This document shows, in pieces, positions 53,746 through 64,000 of a stretch of 64,000 nucleotides of DNA. The stretch is from Lachnospiraceae bacterium (GTDB lineage: Bacteria > Bacillota > Clostridia > Lachnospirales > Lachnospiraceae), in the NCBI GenBank assembly GCA_018053995.1, contig JAGPKJ010000003.1, positions 1 to 64,000 on the forward strand. Reading direction: 5' to 3'. How positions within the stretch are numbered: the stretch's first letter is position 1; each line of letters starts with the position of its first letter. Below the pieces are notes generated by a model, which saw only the letters and a program-made list of their open reading frames with translations, had not been told where the DNA came from and did no database searches. The translations under genes and the position numbers were made by a program.

Positions 53746-55080
53746 TCAGATAATGACATGAAGGATATCATCTGCGAGAAAAACATCCAGCTTTCCTTTT
53801 ATAAGCTGCCCCGGTAATGCCTTTCCTTCTTCTGCCGCACAGATAACATACTCCCTCGTATGCCCGATGCAATACTTCTTCCCACTAATGATCCTGTTTT
53901 CCTCAAACAGAATCTCAACGTTCTTCCCTATCTCTTCTTTGCGGTATGATAAAGACATACTATCACCCATGGATATCATATCAGCGCTACGCACGGAGCT
54001 CACGTTATGCGGGATCTGATCCGGCATTGTTGCAGCAGGTGTTCCTTCCCGTCTGGAATACTGAAATACATGCATCTCATAAAAATTCATGCTCTGAGCG
54101 AATTCTTTAGATGCGTTATAATCCTCTTCTGTCTCTCCCGGGAATCCCACTATAACATCGGTCGTTATCGCAGGATGAACGTATGCAGCGCGCAAAAGAC
54201 GTACTCCCTGCGCGAATTCCTCCGTAGTATAATGACGGTTCATCCGCTTAAGGGTTCTGTTGCATCCAGACTGAAGTGCAAGATGAAAATGCGGGCATAA
54301 CGCAGGCTGATCTGCTACGGCATTCACGAACTCAGGCGTTATAAGACGCGGTTCAAGGGAACCAAGTCTTATCCTTGTTATCCCCGTTTCATCTGCTATT
54401 CTGTCTATCAGGGAAATAAGAGACTCCCCCCAATACCGCTGTTCGCCTTTATCCATGCCATAAGAACTGATATGTATTCCTGTCAGAACTATCTCTCTGC
54501 ATCCGGCTTTGCAGAGCCTTCCGGCTTCTTCGATTATATCATCCGCTTCTCTGCTTCTTATACGGCCACGTGCATATGGGATTATGCAATACGTGCAGAA
54601 CTGATTGCATCCGTCCTGAATCTTAAGATACGATCTTGTATGCTCTCCTTTTTCCAAAAGCTGCATTGATTCAAATGAATGATCTTCGTCAATATCTTCA
54701 ACGACTATCATCTGATCCTTGATCCCTTGTGCAAGCTGCTTCTCATACCGTTCAAGAATCTCGACAATATCTTTTTTTCTATTATTTCCAATGGCGATAT
54801 CAACAGCCGGATCTGCCTTCAGCTGAGATAGTCCGGTCTGTACATAACATCCTGCCGCGACAACGATGGCTCCCGGATTAAGCTGACTGGCTCTGTGCAG
54901 CATCTGTCTGCTCTTCCTGTCTGCTATATTAGTCACCGAACAAGTATTTATGATATATACATCGGCTTTCTCGTCAAACGGTACAACTTTATATCCATTC
55001 TGTTGTAACATTTGCTCCATTCCATCCGTTTCATACCCATTCACTTTACATCCAAGGTTATGCAGTGCAACAGTTTTCAT
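53746..55080 (-). CDS. mtaB: tRNA t6A37 methylthiotransferase MtaB
   Basis: MtaB turns t6A at tRNA position 37 into ms2t6A. The 444-residue protein has the N-terminal methylthiotransferase domain with three cysteines (HNLGCKVNGYETD, IINTCSVTNIADRKSR, AAGCYVQTG), the radical-SAM cluster motif QDGCNQFCTYCIIPYARGRIRSR and a C-terminal TRAM-like domain. The start is ATG 55080, with GAGGA six bases upstream; ATG 55092 lacks a site. It diverges from the small HPr-like gene. Confidence 0.93.
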   Translation of the reverse strand: MKTVALHNLGCKVNGYETDGMEQMLQQNGYKVVPFDEKADVYIINTCSVTNIADRKSRQMLHRASQLNPGAIVVAAGCYVQTGLSQLKADPAVDIAIGNNRKKDIVEILERYEKQLAQGIKDQMIVVEDIDEDHSFESMQLLEKGEHTRSYLKIQDGCNQFCTYCIIPYARGRIRSREADDIIEEAGRLCKAGCREIVLTGIHISSYGMDKGEQRYWGESLISLIDRIADETGITRIRLGSLEPRLITPEFVNAVADQPALCPHFHLALQSGCNRTLKRMNRHYTTEEFAQGVRLLRAAYVHPAITTDVIVGFPGETEEDYNASKEFAQSMNFYEMHVFQYSRREGTPAATMPDQIPHNVSSVRSADMISMGDSMSLSYRKEEIGKNVEILFEENRIISGKKYCIGHTREYVICAAEEGKALPGQLIKGKLDVFLADDILHVII

Positions 55081-55114
55081 AGTATTCCTCATATTTTTTT
55101 GTATTGTTTTTTCA

Positions 55115-55143
55115 TTGACTTTTAATCGGTGTATAAGTAATAT
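55115..55143 (+). promoter_or_regulatory. Probable promoter of the HPr-like gene
   Basis: TTGACT (55115-55120), 17 bases and TAATAT (55138-55143) lie 40 bases before the start codon, in good position for sigma-A. Confidence 0.65.
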
Positions 55144-55182
55144 GAACTAAGAAGGTTCAACAATTCAAGGAGGTAAATTACA

Positions 55183-55413
55183 ATGAAAACAGTACAGATT
55201 TCTTTAAACTCTATCGATAAGGTAAAGTCTTTCGTAAACGATATCACAAAGTTTGATTATGATTTCGATCTTGTATCAGGCAGATACGTGATCGACGCAA
55301 AATCAATCATGGGTATCTTCAGCCTTGATCTTTCAAAGCCGATCGATCTTAATATCCATGCGGAAGGCAACTGCGATGATGTGATGGCTATTCTTAAGCC
55401 TTACATTATCTGA
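55183..55413 (+). CDS. HPr-like protein without the active-site histidine
   Basis: The 76-residue protein has the HPr fold pattern, and keeps the Ser46-type segment DAKSIMGIFSLDL with Ser at residue 41, but has no histidine in the region that should hold His15 (SLNSIDKVKSFVND). It therefore cannot carry PTS phosphate. It resembles Crh, the Bacillus HPr relative that lacks His15 and acts only in catabolite control. AAGGAGG precedes the ATG; it has its own promoter and terminator. A role with CcpA and HPr kinase is an inference; many Lachnospiraceae carry such genes. Confidence 0.8.
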   Translation: MKTVQISLNSIDKVKSFVNDITKFDYDFDLVSGRYVIDAKSIMGIFSLDLSKPIDLNIHAEGNCDDVMAILKPYII

Positions 55414-55462
55414 TCATTCCCAAGTCGCTTCTAAGCGATCATGTAGACAAAAGATCTGAATG

Positions 55463-55500
55463 CCGCAGGATCCGGATTTCCGGATACCTGCGGTTTTTTT
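55463..55500 (+). terminator. Rho-independent terminator of the HPr-like gene
   Basis: CCGCAGG-ATCCGG pairs with CCGGAT-ACCTGCGG and is followed by TTTTTTT, 50 bases after the stop codon. Confidence 0.95.
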
Positions 55501-55555
55501 GCATTCAAGCCAGTTGCTGACCGCTATATGAATGTCAAAATGATAAGCGGATCAT

Positions 55556-56746
55556 TTACTCCCAGCCTCTGATCACCATAAGCTCATTAGTATCTATAGC
55601 AGTCTTCACAAGCTCATCTATCTTCTCGTCAAGATTATGTTCATGCTTTTCTATAACATCGAGTCTCGGTTTCGTCACTGGATGCTTTGCGACAAATATC
55701 GTACAGCAGTCCTCATATGGCTGAATCGAAGTCTCATACGTATCTATCTGTTCTGACAGCCTTACTATATCCATCTTATCAAATGCTATAAGCGGTCTGA
55801 ATACCGGAAGTGTGCAGACTGCATTTGTTACAAGAAGACTCTGTGTTGTCTGCGATGCGACCTGCCCGATACTCTCTCCTGTAACAAGAGCAAGACACTC
55901 GTTCTGCTTTGCAAGTGCTTCCGCGATACGCATCATATATCTGCGCATGATAATCGTAAGTTCGTCATGTTCGCATTTATCATAGATATATAACTGAATA
56001 TCAGTAAAATTCACAATATGAAGGTATACGGGTCCTGAATATCTTGCGACCTTTGCTGCAAGATCGATGACTTTCTGCTTTGCCCTCTCGCTCGTATAAG
56101 GCGGTGCATTAAAATAGACTGCATCAAGTTTCACTCCTCGCTTTGCTACCATATATCCCGCAACAGGAGAATCTATGCCGCCCGAAAGAAGAAGCATAGC
56201 TTTGCCGCCTGTTCCCACCGGGAGACCCCCGGGTCCCGGAATGACCTCTGAATAGATATATATCTTATCTCTGACTTCGACATGAACCATTATCTCGGGA
56301 TGATGTACATCAACCTTAAGCTCCGGATACGCATCAAGAAGTGCTCCGCCAAGTTCAGCGTTCATTTCCATCGATTCAACCGGATAGCTCTTTCTTGCAC
56401 GTCTCGCTTCGACTTTAAATGTCTTATTTCTGTCCGGGTAAGCTTCTCCAAAGAACTTTACAACGACTTCTTTGAGTACGGAAAAATCAACTCTGTCTAC
56501 TTCTACCATAGGGCAGAATCCCGACACGCCACATACACATTTAAGGCGTGATACCGCTTCATCAAAATCAAATTCTTCCTGCGCTTCCGCATAGATACGT
56601 CCGTCGGTCTTTCTGACTATAAATCTTCCGTCACACTGCTTTAACGAATATTTGATCTGCTGCACGAGCATATCTTCAAATATGTATCTGTTTGATCCTT
56701 TTACGCCTATCTCAGCGTATTTTATAAGAAATGCATGATAATCCAT
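55556..56746 (-). CDS. thiI: tRNA 4-thiouridine synthase ThiI, short form
   Basis: ThiI adds sulfur to uridine 8 of tRNA. The 396-residue protein has an N-terminal ferredoxin-like and THUMP region and the PP-loop pyrophosphatase motif LLSGGIDSPVAGYMVAKRG. It lacks the C-terminal rhodanese domain of the E. coli enzyme, as in Bacillus. The cysteines in EDCCTIF may take part in sulfur handling. It starts 63 bases after a cysteine desulfurase gene, the pairing known from B. subtilis (NifZ-ThiI). AGGAG precedes the ATG. Confidence 0.95.
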   Translation of the reverse strand: MDYHAFLIKYAEIGVKGSNRYIFEDMLVQQIKYSLKQCDGRFIVRKTDGRIYAEAQEEFDFDEAVSRLKCVCGVSGFCPMVEVDRVDFSVLKEVVVKFFGEAYPDRNKTFKVEARRARKSYPVESMEMNAELGGALLDAYPELKVDVHHPEIMVHVEVRDKIYIYSEVIPGPGGLPVGTGGKAMLLLSGGIDSPVAGYMVAKRGVKLDAVYFNAPPYTSERAKQKVIDLAAKVARYSGPVYLHIVNFTDIQLYIYDKCEHDELTIIMRRYMMRIAEALAKQNECLALVTGESIGQVASQTTQSLLVTNAVCTLPVFRPLIAFDKMDIVRLSEQIDTYETSIQPYEDCCTIFVAKHPVTKPRLDVIEKHEHNLDEKIDELVKTAIDTNELMVIRGWE

Positions 56747-56809
56747 AGTGTACTCCTAAATGTTCTGCGTCTGCACTGTAACCGTACTGAACTGTAACTC
56801 TACTGTACT

Positions 56810-57967
56810 CTACTGTCTTGAATACTTTCTAAGCACCGGAACGATCTCACTGACCGCGCTTATAGTGTCTTTTATTTCCTCTTCTGTAGTAAATACCGAC
56901 ATGCTGAAACGCAGTGTCGAGTCGAGCAGTTCCTTCGGCGTTCCAATAGCCTTAAGCGTATCTGAGATATGCGGGCGGTTACTTGAACATGCGCTCCCTG
57001 AAGAGATGTAGATGCCCTTATCTTCCATCGCATGAAGAAATACTTCACTTCTTATGCCTTTTATCGAAGCACTGATGATATGAGGCGCGCTGTCTTTTCC
57101 CGTAAGTCCATTGATCGTTATATCCGGTATCTGCGTAAGTCCTTCTATCAGCTCGGCTTTAAGACTATACATACGCTCTCTGTCTTCATCAAGTGTCTTG
57201 TACATCTTTTCCGCTGCCATAGCCATCCCGTATATTCCGGCTGTATTTTCTGTACCGGAACGCATTCCCTTCTGTTGACCACCGCCAAAGATGATATTGT
57301 CGAGTTTCGTCTTATTATTGTGATATAAGAATCCGACCCCCTTAGGTCCATGTATCTTATGTGCACTGACCGACAGAAGATCTATGTTCTGCTTATGCGG
57401 ATTTATGATTGCTTTCCCATACCCCTGAACCGCATCTACATGAAACACGCACTGTGGATTGATGCTCTTTATGAGCTTTCCTGCTTCATCTATCGGTGTA
57501 AGCGATCCAATCTCATTATTTGTATGCATAAGTGACACAAGTGTCGTATCCGGTGTCATCGCAGTTTTCAGGTCTTCCATCCTGATATGTCCATTTTCAT
57601 CTACCGGAAGAAATGTGACCGTAAATCCGCAGCTTTCAAGATATTTCATCGTTTCAAGTATCGCAGGATGTTCGATCTCTGATGTTATGAGATGCTTCCC
57701 GCTTCTCGCATATGCTCTTGCTGTTCCGATAAGTGCAAGATTATCAGACTCTGTGCCGCCCGATGTAAAGATGATCTCCCTCTCATCGGCATGAAGCGTC
57801 TTCGCTATCATGCTCTTTGCATCACGAAGATAATTCTCAGCGACAACACCTTTATGATGCATACTTGAAGGATTACCATAATCCTCCGTCATTATCTGTT
57901 CCATCTTCCCCGCAACATCAGCAAAACATGCTGTTGTTGCCGAATTATCCAGATATATCTCTTTCAT
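56810..57967 (-). CDS. nifZ: Cysteine desulfurase, NifZ/IscS-like
   Basis: PLP enzyme that takes sulfur from cysteine. The 385-residue protein has the PLP lysine in SAHKIHGPKGVGFLY, the TSGGTESDN and EHPAIL segments and the catalytic cysteine loop SSGSACSSNRPH. Its direct position before thiI argues that it supplies the persulfide for tRNA 4-thiouridine, like B. subtilis NifZ, rather than for iron-sulfur clusters; no iscU is adjacent. AAGGAG precedes the ATG. Confidence 0.93.
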   Translation of the reverse strand: MKEIYLDNSATTACFADVAGKMEQIMTEDYGNPSSMHHKGVVAENYLRDAKSMIAKTLHADEREIIFTSGGTESDNLALIGTARAYARSGKHLITSEIEHPAILETMKYLESCGFTVTFLPVDENGHIRMEDLKTAMTPDTTLVSLMHTNNEIGSLTPIDEAGKLIKSINPQCVFHVDAVQGYGKAIINPHKQNIDLLSVSAHKIHGPKGVGFLYHNNKTKLDNIIFGGGQQKGMRSGTENTAGIYGMAMAAEKMYKTLDEDRERMYSLKAELIEGLTQIPDITINGLTGKDSAPHIISASIKGIRSEVFLHAMEDKGIYISSGSACSSNRPHISDTLKAIGTPKELLDSTLRFSMSVFTTEEEIKDTISAVSEIVPVLRKYSRQ

Positions 57968-58023
57968 TTACTGCTCCTTGCCAAATCATATATTTGTCTG
58001 CCGATTTTCGATAACATCATATT

Positions 58024-58770
58024 CTAACTGTCGGCTTCAAGATCGTACATTATCCATGACATAACTGTCATTCCCGCTGTCTCCGTACGCAGGATACGTC
58101 TTCCCAGAGTTACCGGCTCTATTCCCGCTTCTAGTGCATCTTTTATCTCCTGATCCTCAAATCCACCCTCCGGACCTATAAACACTGCTACGCTCTGTCC
58201 GGATCTTATTCCGTCAATAAGCTCCCTTGTATGTCTCATTCCTTCGGCAAGCTCATACGGTATCAGTTTCACGTCCATCGCTGCCGCCATTCTCACAGCT
58301 TCTTTCATCGATACAGGTGTGTGTACTTCAGGTATCACTGCTCTCTTACTCTGTTTCGCTGCTGATTCTGATATCATCTGCCATCTGGCAGTCTTTGATT
58401 CTGCCTTTTTGTCATCGAGCTTTACTACGCATCTGTGTGCTGCTACAGGGACGATCTGATAAACTCCAAGCTCTACGCATTTCTGAATGACGAATTCCAT
58501 CTTGTCGGCTTTGGGGAGCGCCTGAAAAAGGGTCACCTTCGCCGGAAGTTCGATCCCGTCTTCCTTTATGAAGCGAAGTTCACAGTTCACGTAGTCATCA
58601 CTAAAATCCACTATACCGCAGCGATAATCCCTGCCGTCTATCCCATTGCTCACCGAAAGTTCATCGCCCGGCTTCATCCTGAGCACATTCTTTATGTGAT
58701 TGACATCTTCTCCCGTTATCGTTATCTGTTTTCCGCAGATCTGCGACGGTTCGACGAAGAAATGATACAT
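58024..58770 (-). CDS. rsmE: 16S rRNA m3U1498 methyltransferase
   Basis: RsmE methylates N3 of U1498 in 16S rRNA. The protein (about 248 residues from ATG 58770, GGGGG eight bases upstream) has an N-terminal PUA-like domain (HIKNVLRMKPGDELSVSNGIDG) and a SPOUT knot domain with FIGPEGGFEDQEI and LGRRILRTETAGMTVMS. Its start lies inside the last part of the VanZ-like gene, so translation is coupled. It is commonly found near prmA and dnaJ in Firmicutes. Confidence 0.95.
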   Translation of the reverse strand: MYHFFVEPSQICGKQITITGEDVNHIKNVLRMKPGDELSVSNGIDGRDYRCGIVDFSDDYVNCELRFIKEDGIELPAKVTLFQALPKADKMEFVIQKCVELGVYQIVPVAAHRCVVKLDDKKAESKTARWQMISESAAKQSKRAVIPEVHTPVSMKEAVRMAAAMDVKLIPYELAEGMRHTRELIDGIRSGQSVAVFIGPEGGFEDQEIKDALEAGIEPVTLGRRILRTETAGMTVMSWIMYDLEADS

Positions 58771-59252
58771 CTTGATATCCCCCATATGACTATAAGTGCG
58801 ATAAACGCCCCAAGGCTGTCAATGCATACATCTCTGAAACTTGGGCTGCGCCCCGCACTCATGAACTGATGAAGTTCATCGGTGACAGCATAAGCGCTGC
58901 AGACTATCTGTGAAAGCCAGTATCCTGACCGCACCGTTTTCTCATACTGTGCAAATACAAAGAACCACGTGACCGCTAAAATCGCATATTCCGTTGCATG
59001 CGCGATCTTTCTCACAACATGGTCGATAGCTTTTGCTCTTTCGTATACCTGCTCATCAGACATATCCTGACCGCTGAAAATGTCAGCTATCCTTATGAAC
59101 ATACTGCTAACGTCTTCACTTGCACTGGCTGACTGTAACGCGGGCTGCGCGGAAAATGAAAAGATCACGCACATCCATACCACTGAAAGAAGCATTGTGA
59201 TCACTCTCAGCGATATTATATTTTTTCTGGTTCTATCTTTCAAAGACTTCAT
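58722..59252 (-). CDS. VanZ family membrane protein
   Basis: The 176-residue protein has four hydrophobic segments and the VanZ family motifs FSAQPA, VVRKIAHATEYAILA and DELHQFMSAGRSPSFRDVCIDSLGAFIAL. VanZ of enterococci lowers teicoplanin sensitivity; most chromosomal relatives have no known function. GGGAAG precedes the ATG. It lies between prmA and rsmE and overlaps the rsmE start by 49 bases. Confidence 0.9.
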   Translation of the reverse strand: MKSLKDRTRKNIISLRVITMLLSVVWMCVIFSFSAQPALQSASASEDVSSMFIRIADIFSGQDMSDEQVYERAKAIDHVVRKIAHATEYAILAVTWFFVFAQYEKTVRSGYWLSQIVCSAYAVTDELHQFMSAGRSPSFRDVCIDSLGAFIALIVIWGISRCIISSSNRRRSAENR

Positions 59253-59288
59253 CTATATCTTCCCACTATATATTACTTCTCATGGCTA

Positions 59289-59393
59289 TTACATACACCG
59301 CTCATGTCGCTGCTGCCTAGAAGTTACATAAACCGCTAATATCATTGCTTCCCAGATGTTACATGCACCGCTCATGTCACTGCTTTCTAGCCG
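59289..59393. repeat. 35-bp tandem repeat, three copies, at the end of prmA
   Basis: Three head-to-tail 35-bp units (59289-59323, 59324-59358, 59359-59393) share the core TTACAT-ACACCGCTCATGTC with a few differences each. The third copy includes the last prmA codons and its stop, so the 3' end of prmA seems to have been duplicated twice downstream. No open frame is preserved through them. Confidence 0.85.
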
Positions 59394-60447
59394 TAACGCA
59401 GCACCACTCACCCTGATGAGTCACTTCCACGACCTGCAAACCCGCCTTAGTGACTGCATCTCTTACAATCTGTTCCTTCTCAGCAAGTATTCCAGAAGTG
59501 ATATAATATGCACCGTGCTTCATATGATTCACGACTTCCGGTGTCAGCATCACAAGAACCTCCGCCAGGATATTCGCAACTACAATATCATAACACTCAT
59601 ATCCCGCTTTGTCCTGTACATCTTTATCATCAATGATATTACCTATGATAAGTTCAAAACTTTCATCCTTTATATCATTTGCCGCCTTGTTCTCACTGAC
59701 CGCATCTACCGCACATGGATCAAGATCAGTGCCGACCGCACTTCCGGCTCCATACATCATCGCAATTATCGCAAGAATTCCGCTTCCTGTTCCAACATCC
59801 AGAATTCTGTCCCCATTCTTTAGAAACTTACGGATCTGCCTGACGCAGAGCTGCGTCGTCTCATGCATACCTGTCCCAAAAGCCGTTCCCGGATCGATGT
59901 GAAGCACTTTCTTTCCTTCATCTTCCGGCTTTATCTCTTCCCAGGAAGGTGACACAACAAGATCATCTATATAAAACTGATGAAAATAATTCTTCCAGTT
60001 ATTTATCCAATCAATATCCGCAGTCTCCTCACATGTGACCGTGCCATCGCCAACATTCACATACTGCTTCTCTTCTTTGATAACATCATCTATTCTTCGA
60101 AGAAGTTCCTCCTTAGAACATATATCCTTCCGATCAACGCCTGTATTATCTGCATCCGTTGATTCAATGCATGCAGATATGACCGATGCGGCTTCCGGGT
60201 GCAGAAGTGACTCGCCCATCTTAAGTTCACCATCCTCGCCGATCTCAACAAAGAAATTCAGATATGCTGTTCCGTCATCTTTCGGACCATCCGGAAGAAT
60301 GTCGACAAACATCTGCTCCTTCTCTCTGGCAGTGAGCGGAACATTATCCTCGATCTGTGCGCCTTCCAGCCCAATATCACACATATCGCTCACCATGATA
60401 TCTTCCGCTTCCGTCGTCGTCTTGATCCTGATCTTCAGCCACTTCAT
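59377..60447 (-). CDS. prmA: Ribosomal protein L11 methyltransferase
   Basis: PrmA methylates ribosomal protein L11. The 356-residue protein (from ATG 60447, GGGAG six bases upstream) has the family N-terminal domain (MKWLKIRIKTTTEAEDI) and the SAM domain motifs KVLHIDPGTAFGTGMHETT, ILDVGTGSGILAI and IVVANILAEVLVM. The frame extends to 60624 but that part overlaps dnaJ and is not coding. A roughly 60-residue Asp/Glu-rich insertion around residues 75-150 is longer than in E. coli PrmA. It ends in a set of 35-bp repeats. Confidence 0.94.
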   Translation of the reverse strand: MKWLKIRIKTTTEAEDIMVSDMCDIGLEGAQIEDNVPLTAREKEQMFVDILPDGPKDDGTAYLNFFVEIGEDGELKMGESLLHPEAASVISACIESTDADNTGVDRKDICSKEELLRRIDDVIKEEKQYVNVGDGTVTCEETADIDWINNWKNYFHQFYIDDLVVSPSWEEIKPEDEGKKVLHIDPGTAFGTGMHETTQLCVRQIRKFLKNGDRILDVGTGSGILAIIAMMYGAGSAVGTDLDPCAVDAVSENKAANDIKDESFELIIGNIIDDKDVQDKAGYECYDIVVANILAEVLVMLTPEVVNHMKHGAYYITSGILAEKEQIVRDAVTKAGLQVVEVTHQGEWCCVTARKQ

Positions 60448-60479
60448 ATCTTTCTCCCATCTATGCTTATCAGCGCAAA

Positions 60480-60511
60480 GCGGAGGATACCCCTTCCGGA
60501 ATATCCTCCGC
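60480..60511 (-). terminator. Hairpin between dnaJ and prmA
   Basis: A perfect 10-bp stem (GCGGAGGATA/TATCCTCCGC) follows the dnaJ stop on the minus strand, but only TTTGCG comes after it. It may be a weak terminator or a 3' stabiliser that lowers prmA expression relative to dnaKJ. Confidence 0.6.
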
Positions 60512-60517
60512 ACATGA

Positions 60518-61696
60518 TCACCAGAATTTCTTAGAACCCTTTTTAGAACCCGTACCCCCTGATGCCGCAGTAGCATTTTCAACACGACCTGCCGCATTGA
60601 GCGTATCACCGTTTTTCTCATCAAACTGCTTCAGGATATCTCTCGCTTCCTTTGAAAGATGATCCGGCACCTGCACAACAAGTGTGACATACTGATTGCC
60701 TCGTACCGCCCTATTTGAAAGAGACGGAACACCTTTGCCTTTAAGCCTGATCCGTGTATCAGTCGGAGTACCGGCTTTTACACTATATATTACTTTCCCG
60801 TCCACAGTGTCGATGACGATATCTCCTCCCAGTGCCGCTATCACAAACGATACCGGAACTGTCGAATATATATCCTCACCCTGTCTCTGGAAGATAGGAT
60901 GTCTTTCTACCATTACCTCAACGAGCAGATCGCCTCTTGGACCACCATTGATCCCGGGTTCACCCTTTTCACGTATACGTACGCTCTGTCCGTTATCAAT
61001 ACCGGCAGGTATCGAGATCTGAATCTTCTTTCTTGATGATGTATAACCTGTTCCATGGCATACCGGGCATTTTTCCTTGATTATCTTGCCAGTTCCGCCG
61101 CAATCAGGACAAGTCTGTACATTTCTCACAGTCCCGAAAAATGACTGCTGTGTATATACTACCTGACCTTTACCGCCGCACTTAGGGCATGTCGTCGGCG
61201 ATGTTCCGGGATTTGCACCAGTCCCATGGCATGTCGTACATTCATCCTTAAGAGTCATCTCTACCGTCTTATCAACGCCAAAGACCGCCTGTTCAAATGA
61301 AATGCTCACGCTAGTATGAAGGTTTGCGCCCTTCATCGGTCCATTGCTTCTGGCTCCTCTTTGCGCTCCGCCACCGGCTCCAAACAGATCTCCAAAAATA
61401 TCACCGAATATGTCGCTGAAGTCCGTGCCATTAAAGTCAAAGCCACCGCCGCCCGGACCCGCTCCATCAAATGCAGCATGACCGTACTGATCATATTTTC
61501 TTCGCTTTTCAGGATCGCTCAGGACAGCGTATGCTTCTGAAGCTTCCTTGAATTTTCGTTCCGCATTGGCATCTCCGGGATTCATGTCCGGGTGGTATTT
61601 TTTTGCCAGCACTCTATATGCTTTTTTTATCGTGGCATCATCGGCATTTCTGTCGATACCCAGAACTTCATAATAGTCTCGTTTCTGCTCAGCCAT
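60518..61696 (-). CDS. dnaJ: Chaperone DnaJ
   Basis: Hsp40 co-chaperone of DnaK. The 392-residue protein has the J domain with HPD ([12 protein letters not shown]), a Gly/Phe-rich linker, four CxxCxGxG zinc motifs ([32 protein letters not shown]) and the C-terminal substrate-binding domain. GAGG precedes the ATG. It follows dnaK by 119 bases and leads to prmA. Confidence 0.97.
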   Translation of the reverse strand: MAEQKRDYYEVLGIDRNADDATIKKAYRVLAKKYHPDMNPGDANAERKFKEASEAYAVLSDPEKRRKYDQYGHAAFDGAGPGGGGFDFNGTDFSDIFGDIFGDLFGAGGGAQRGARSNGPMKGANLHTSVSISFEQAVFGVDKTVEMTLKDECTTCHGTGANPGTSPTTCPKCGGKGQVVYTQQSFFGTVRNVQTCPDCGGTGKIIKEKCPVCHGTGYTSSRKKIQISIPAGIDNGQSVRIREKGEPGINGGPRGDLLVEVMVERHPIFQRQGEDIYSTVPVSFVIAALGGDIVIDTVDGKVIYSVKAGTPTDTRIRLKGKGVPSLSNRAVRGNQYVTLVVQVPDHLSKEARDILKQFDEKNGDTLNAAGRVENATAASGGTGSKKGSKKFW

Positions 61697-61815
61697 CAGT
61701 ACCTCATTTCCGCAATCACTGTAAATATCATAAGTCTATCAATCGGCCGCCCGCAATAATACGAACGGCCGATAGAAGATATAATATCGCAGTATCAGCA
61801 ATAAATCAATAAATA

Positions 61816-63777
<1,962 letters not shown>

Positions 63778-63813
63778 CTATTATTTTATGTTGGTTTCTT
63801 TTATTCATATATG

Positions 63814-64000
63814 TTATTTAACCACTGCGACCATACTGTGCCTGATCACAACATCGTGGTAAATATAACCTTTCTGTAATTCCTGCGCTACCGTTCCCGT
63901 CTCATATTCATCGCTGTCAACCTGCATCACTGCATTATGGAAATTAGGATCAAACGGCTTTCCTAACGCATCTATCGGTTTTACGCCCATCTTATCAAGC
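63814..64000 (-). CDS. grpE: Nucleotide exchange factor GrpE (C-terminal part)
   Basis: Only the last 62 codons are in the window. They end with the GrpE beta-domain sequence DALGKPFDPNFHNAVMQVD...TGTVAQELQKGYIYHDVVIRHSMVAVVK, characteristic of the family. It lies 63 bases before dnaK. The HrcA repressor gene, if present, should be just outside the window to the right. Confidence 0.95.
   Translation of the reverse strand, partial: LDKMGVKPIDALGKPFDPNFHNAVMQVDSDEYETGTVAQELQKGYIYHDVVIRHSMVAVVK

Noticed and set aside
59289..59393. 35-bp repeats as a possible CRISPR remnant
   Set aside because: The copies abut one another without spacers, and one is part of the prmA coding end.

Overview
The window is a stretch of ordinary chromosome from a low-to-mid GC, Gram-positive clostridial bacterium. 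The best match is a flagellated member of the Lachnospiraceae close to Butyrivibrio or Roseburia. The evidence is the Bacillus/Clostridia gene orders (mbl-flhO-flhP, cdaA-cdaR-glmM, ireB-ruvX-DUF1292, yrrM-yrrO, grpE-dnaK-dnaJ-prmA-rsmE), class III glutamine synthetases, a GH130/epimerase beta-mannan pathway and a YjfB-type protein. Nearly every gene is on the minus strand, so the window is transcribed right to left. Only an AraC regulator, a YjfB protein and a small HPr-like protein are on the plus strand. No phage, transposase, CRISPR array or recognised defence system was found.

Regions from left to right. (1) 1-3300: surface polysaccharide and envelope genes: a partial multi-spanning membrane protein, GDP-mannose 4,6-dehydratase, a DUF212 (YuiD-like) membrane protein and dTDP-4-dehydrorhamnose reductase. 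(2) 3510-16120: a beta-mannan/galactomannan utilisation locus: binding lipoprotein, two ABC permeases, cellobiose 2-epimerase, two GH130 phosphorylases and mannose-6-phosphate isomerase, with a divergent AraC regulator, a LacI regulator and a GH36 alpha-galactosidase next to it. (3) 16148-25214: HPr, glmM, cdaR, cdaA, two uncharacterised membrane proteins, yvyF-like, comFC, recD2 and a FlgJ-like rod-binding protein. (4) 25215-28230: a 68-bp tandem repeat, two flagellar rod/hook genes and mreB/mbl. (5) 28568-40012: uvrA, uvrB, a C-terminal processing protease, an M23 peptidase, ftsX, ftsE, a PucR/CdaR-type regulator and a WecG/TagA-like protein. (6) 40163-47628: YjfB, a CPBP protease, CvfB, acyl-ACP thioesterase, tRNA-Gln(CTG) and two tandem glnN genes. 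(7) 47915-55080: U32 peptidase-like tRNA hydroxylation protein, O-methyltransferase, a truncated MltG-like protein, YlbF-like, RNase J, DUF1292, RuvX, IreB and MtaB. (8) 55183-64000: a His-less HPr-like gene, thiI, cysteine desulfurase, rsmE, vanZ-like, prmA, dnaJ, dnaK and the end of grpE.

How the parts work together. In the mannan locus, imported beta-1,4-manno-oligosaccharides would lose galactose through GH36 and be shortened by one GH130 enzyme. Mannobiose would be epimerised to mannosylglucose and split by phosphate by the other GH130 enzyme. ManA would feed mannose 6-phosphate into glycolysis. The ABC ATPase, an endo-mannanase and a mannose-1-phosphate mutase are not here and must lie elsewhere. 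The c-di-AMP module (cdaA, cdaR, glmM), the cell-shape and division genes (mreB, ftsEX with an M23 hydrolase) and the IreB regulator all concern the cell wall. ThiI and its adjacent cysteine desulfurase form a tRNA 4-thiouridine pair.

The most interesting non-coding signals are: a promoter-leader-terminator arrangement upstream of the second glnN gene with two small hairpins, one overlapping the terminator (a candidate antitermination switch); a dispersed family of imperfect palindromes found in at least six intergenic places; tandem repeats of 68, 35, 27 and 15 bp; and repeated AGCTAA-type boxes between the mannan operon and its divergent AraC gene.
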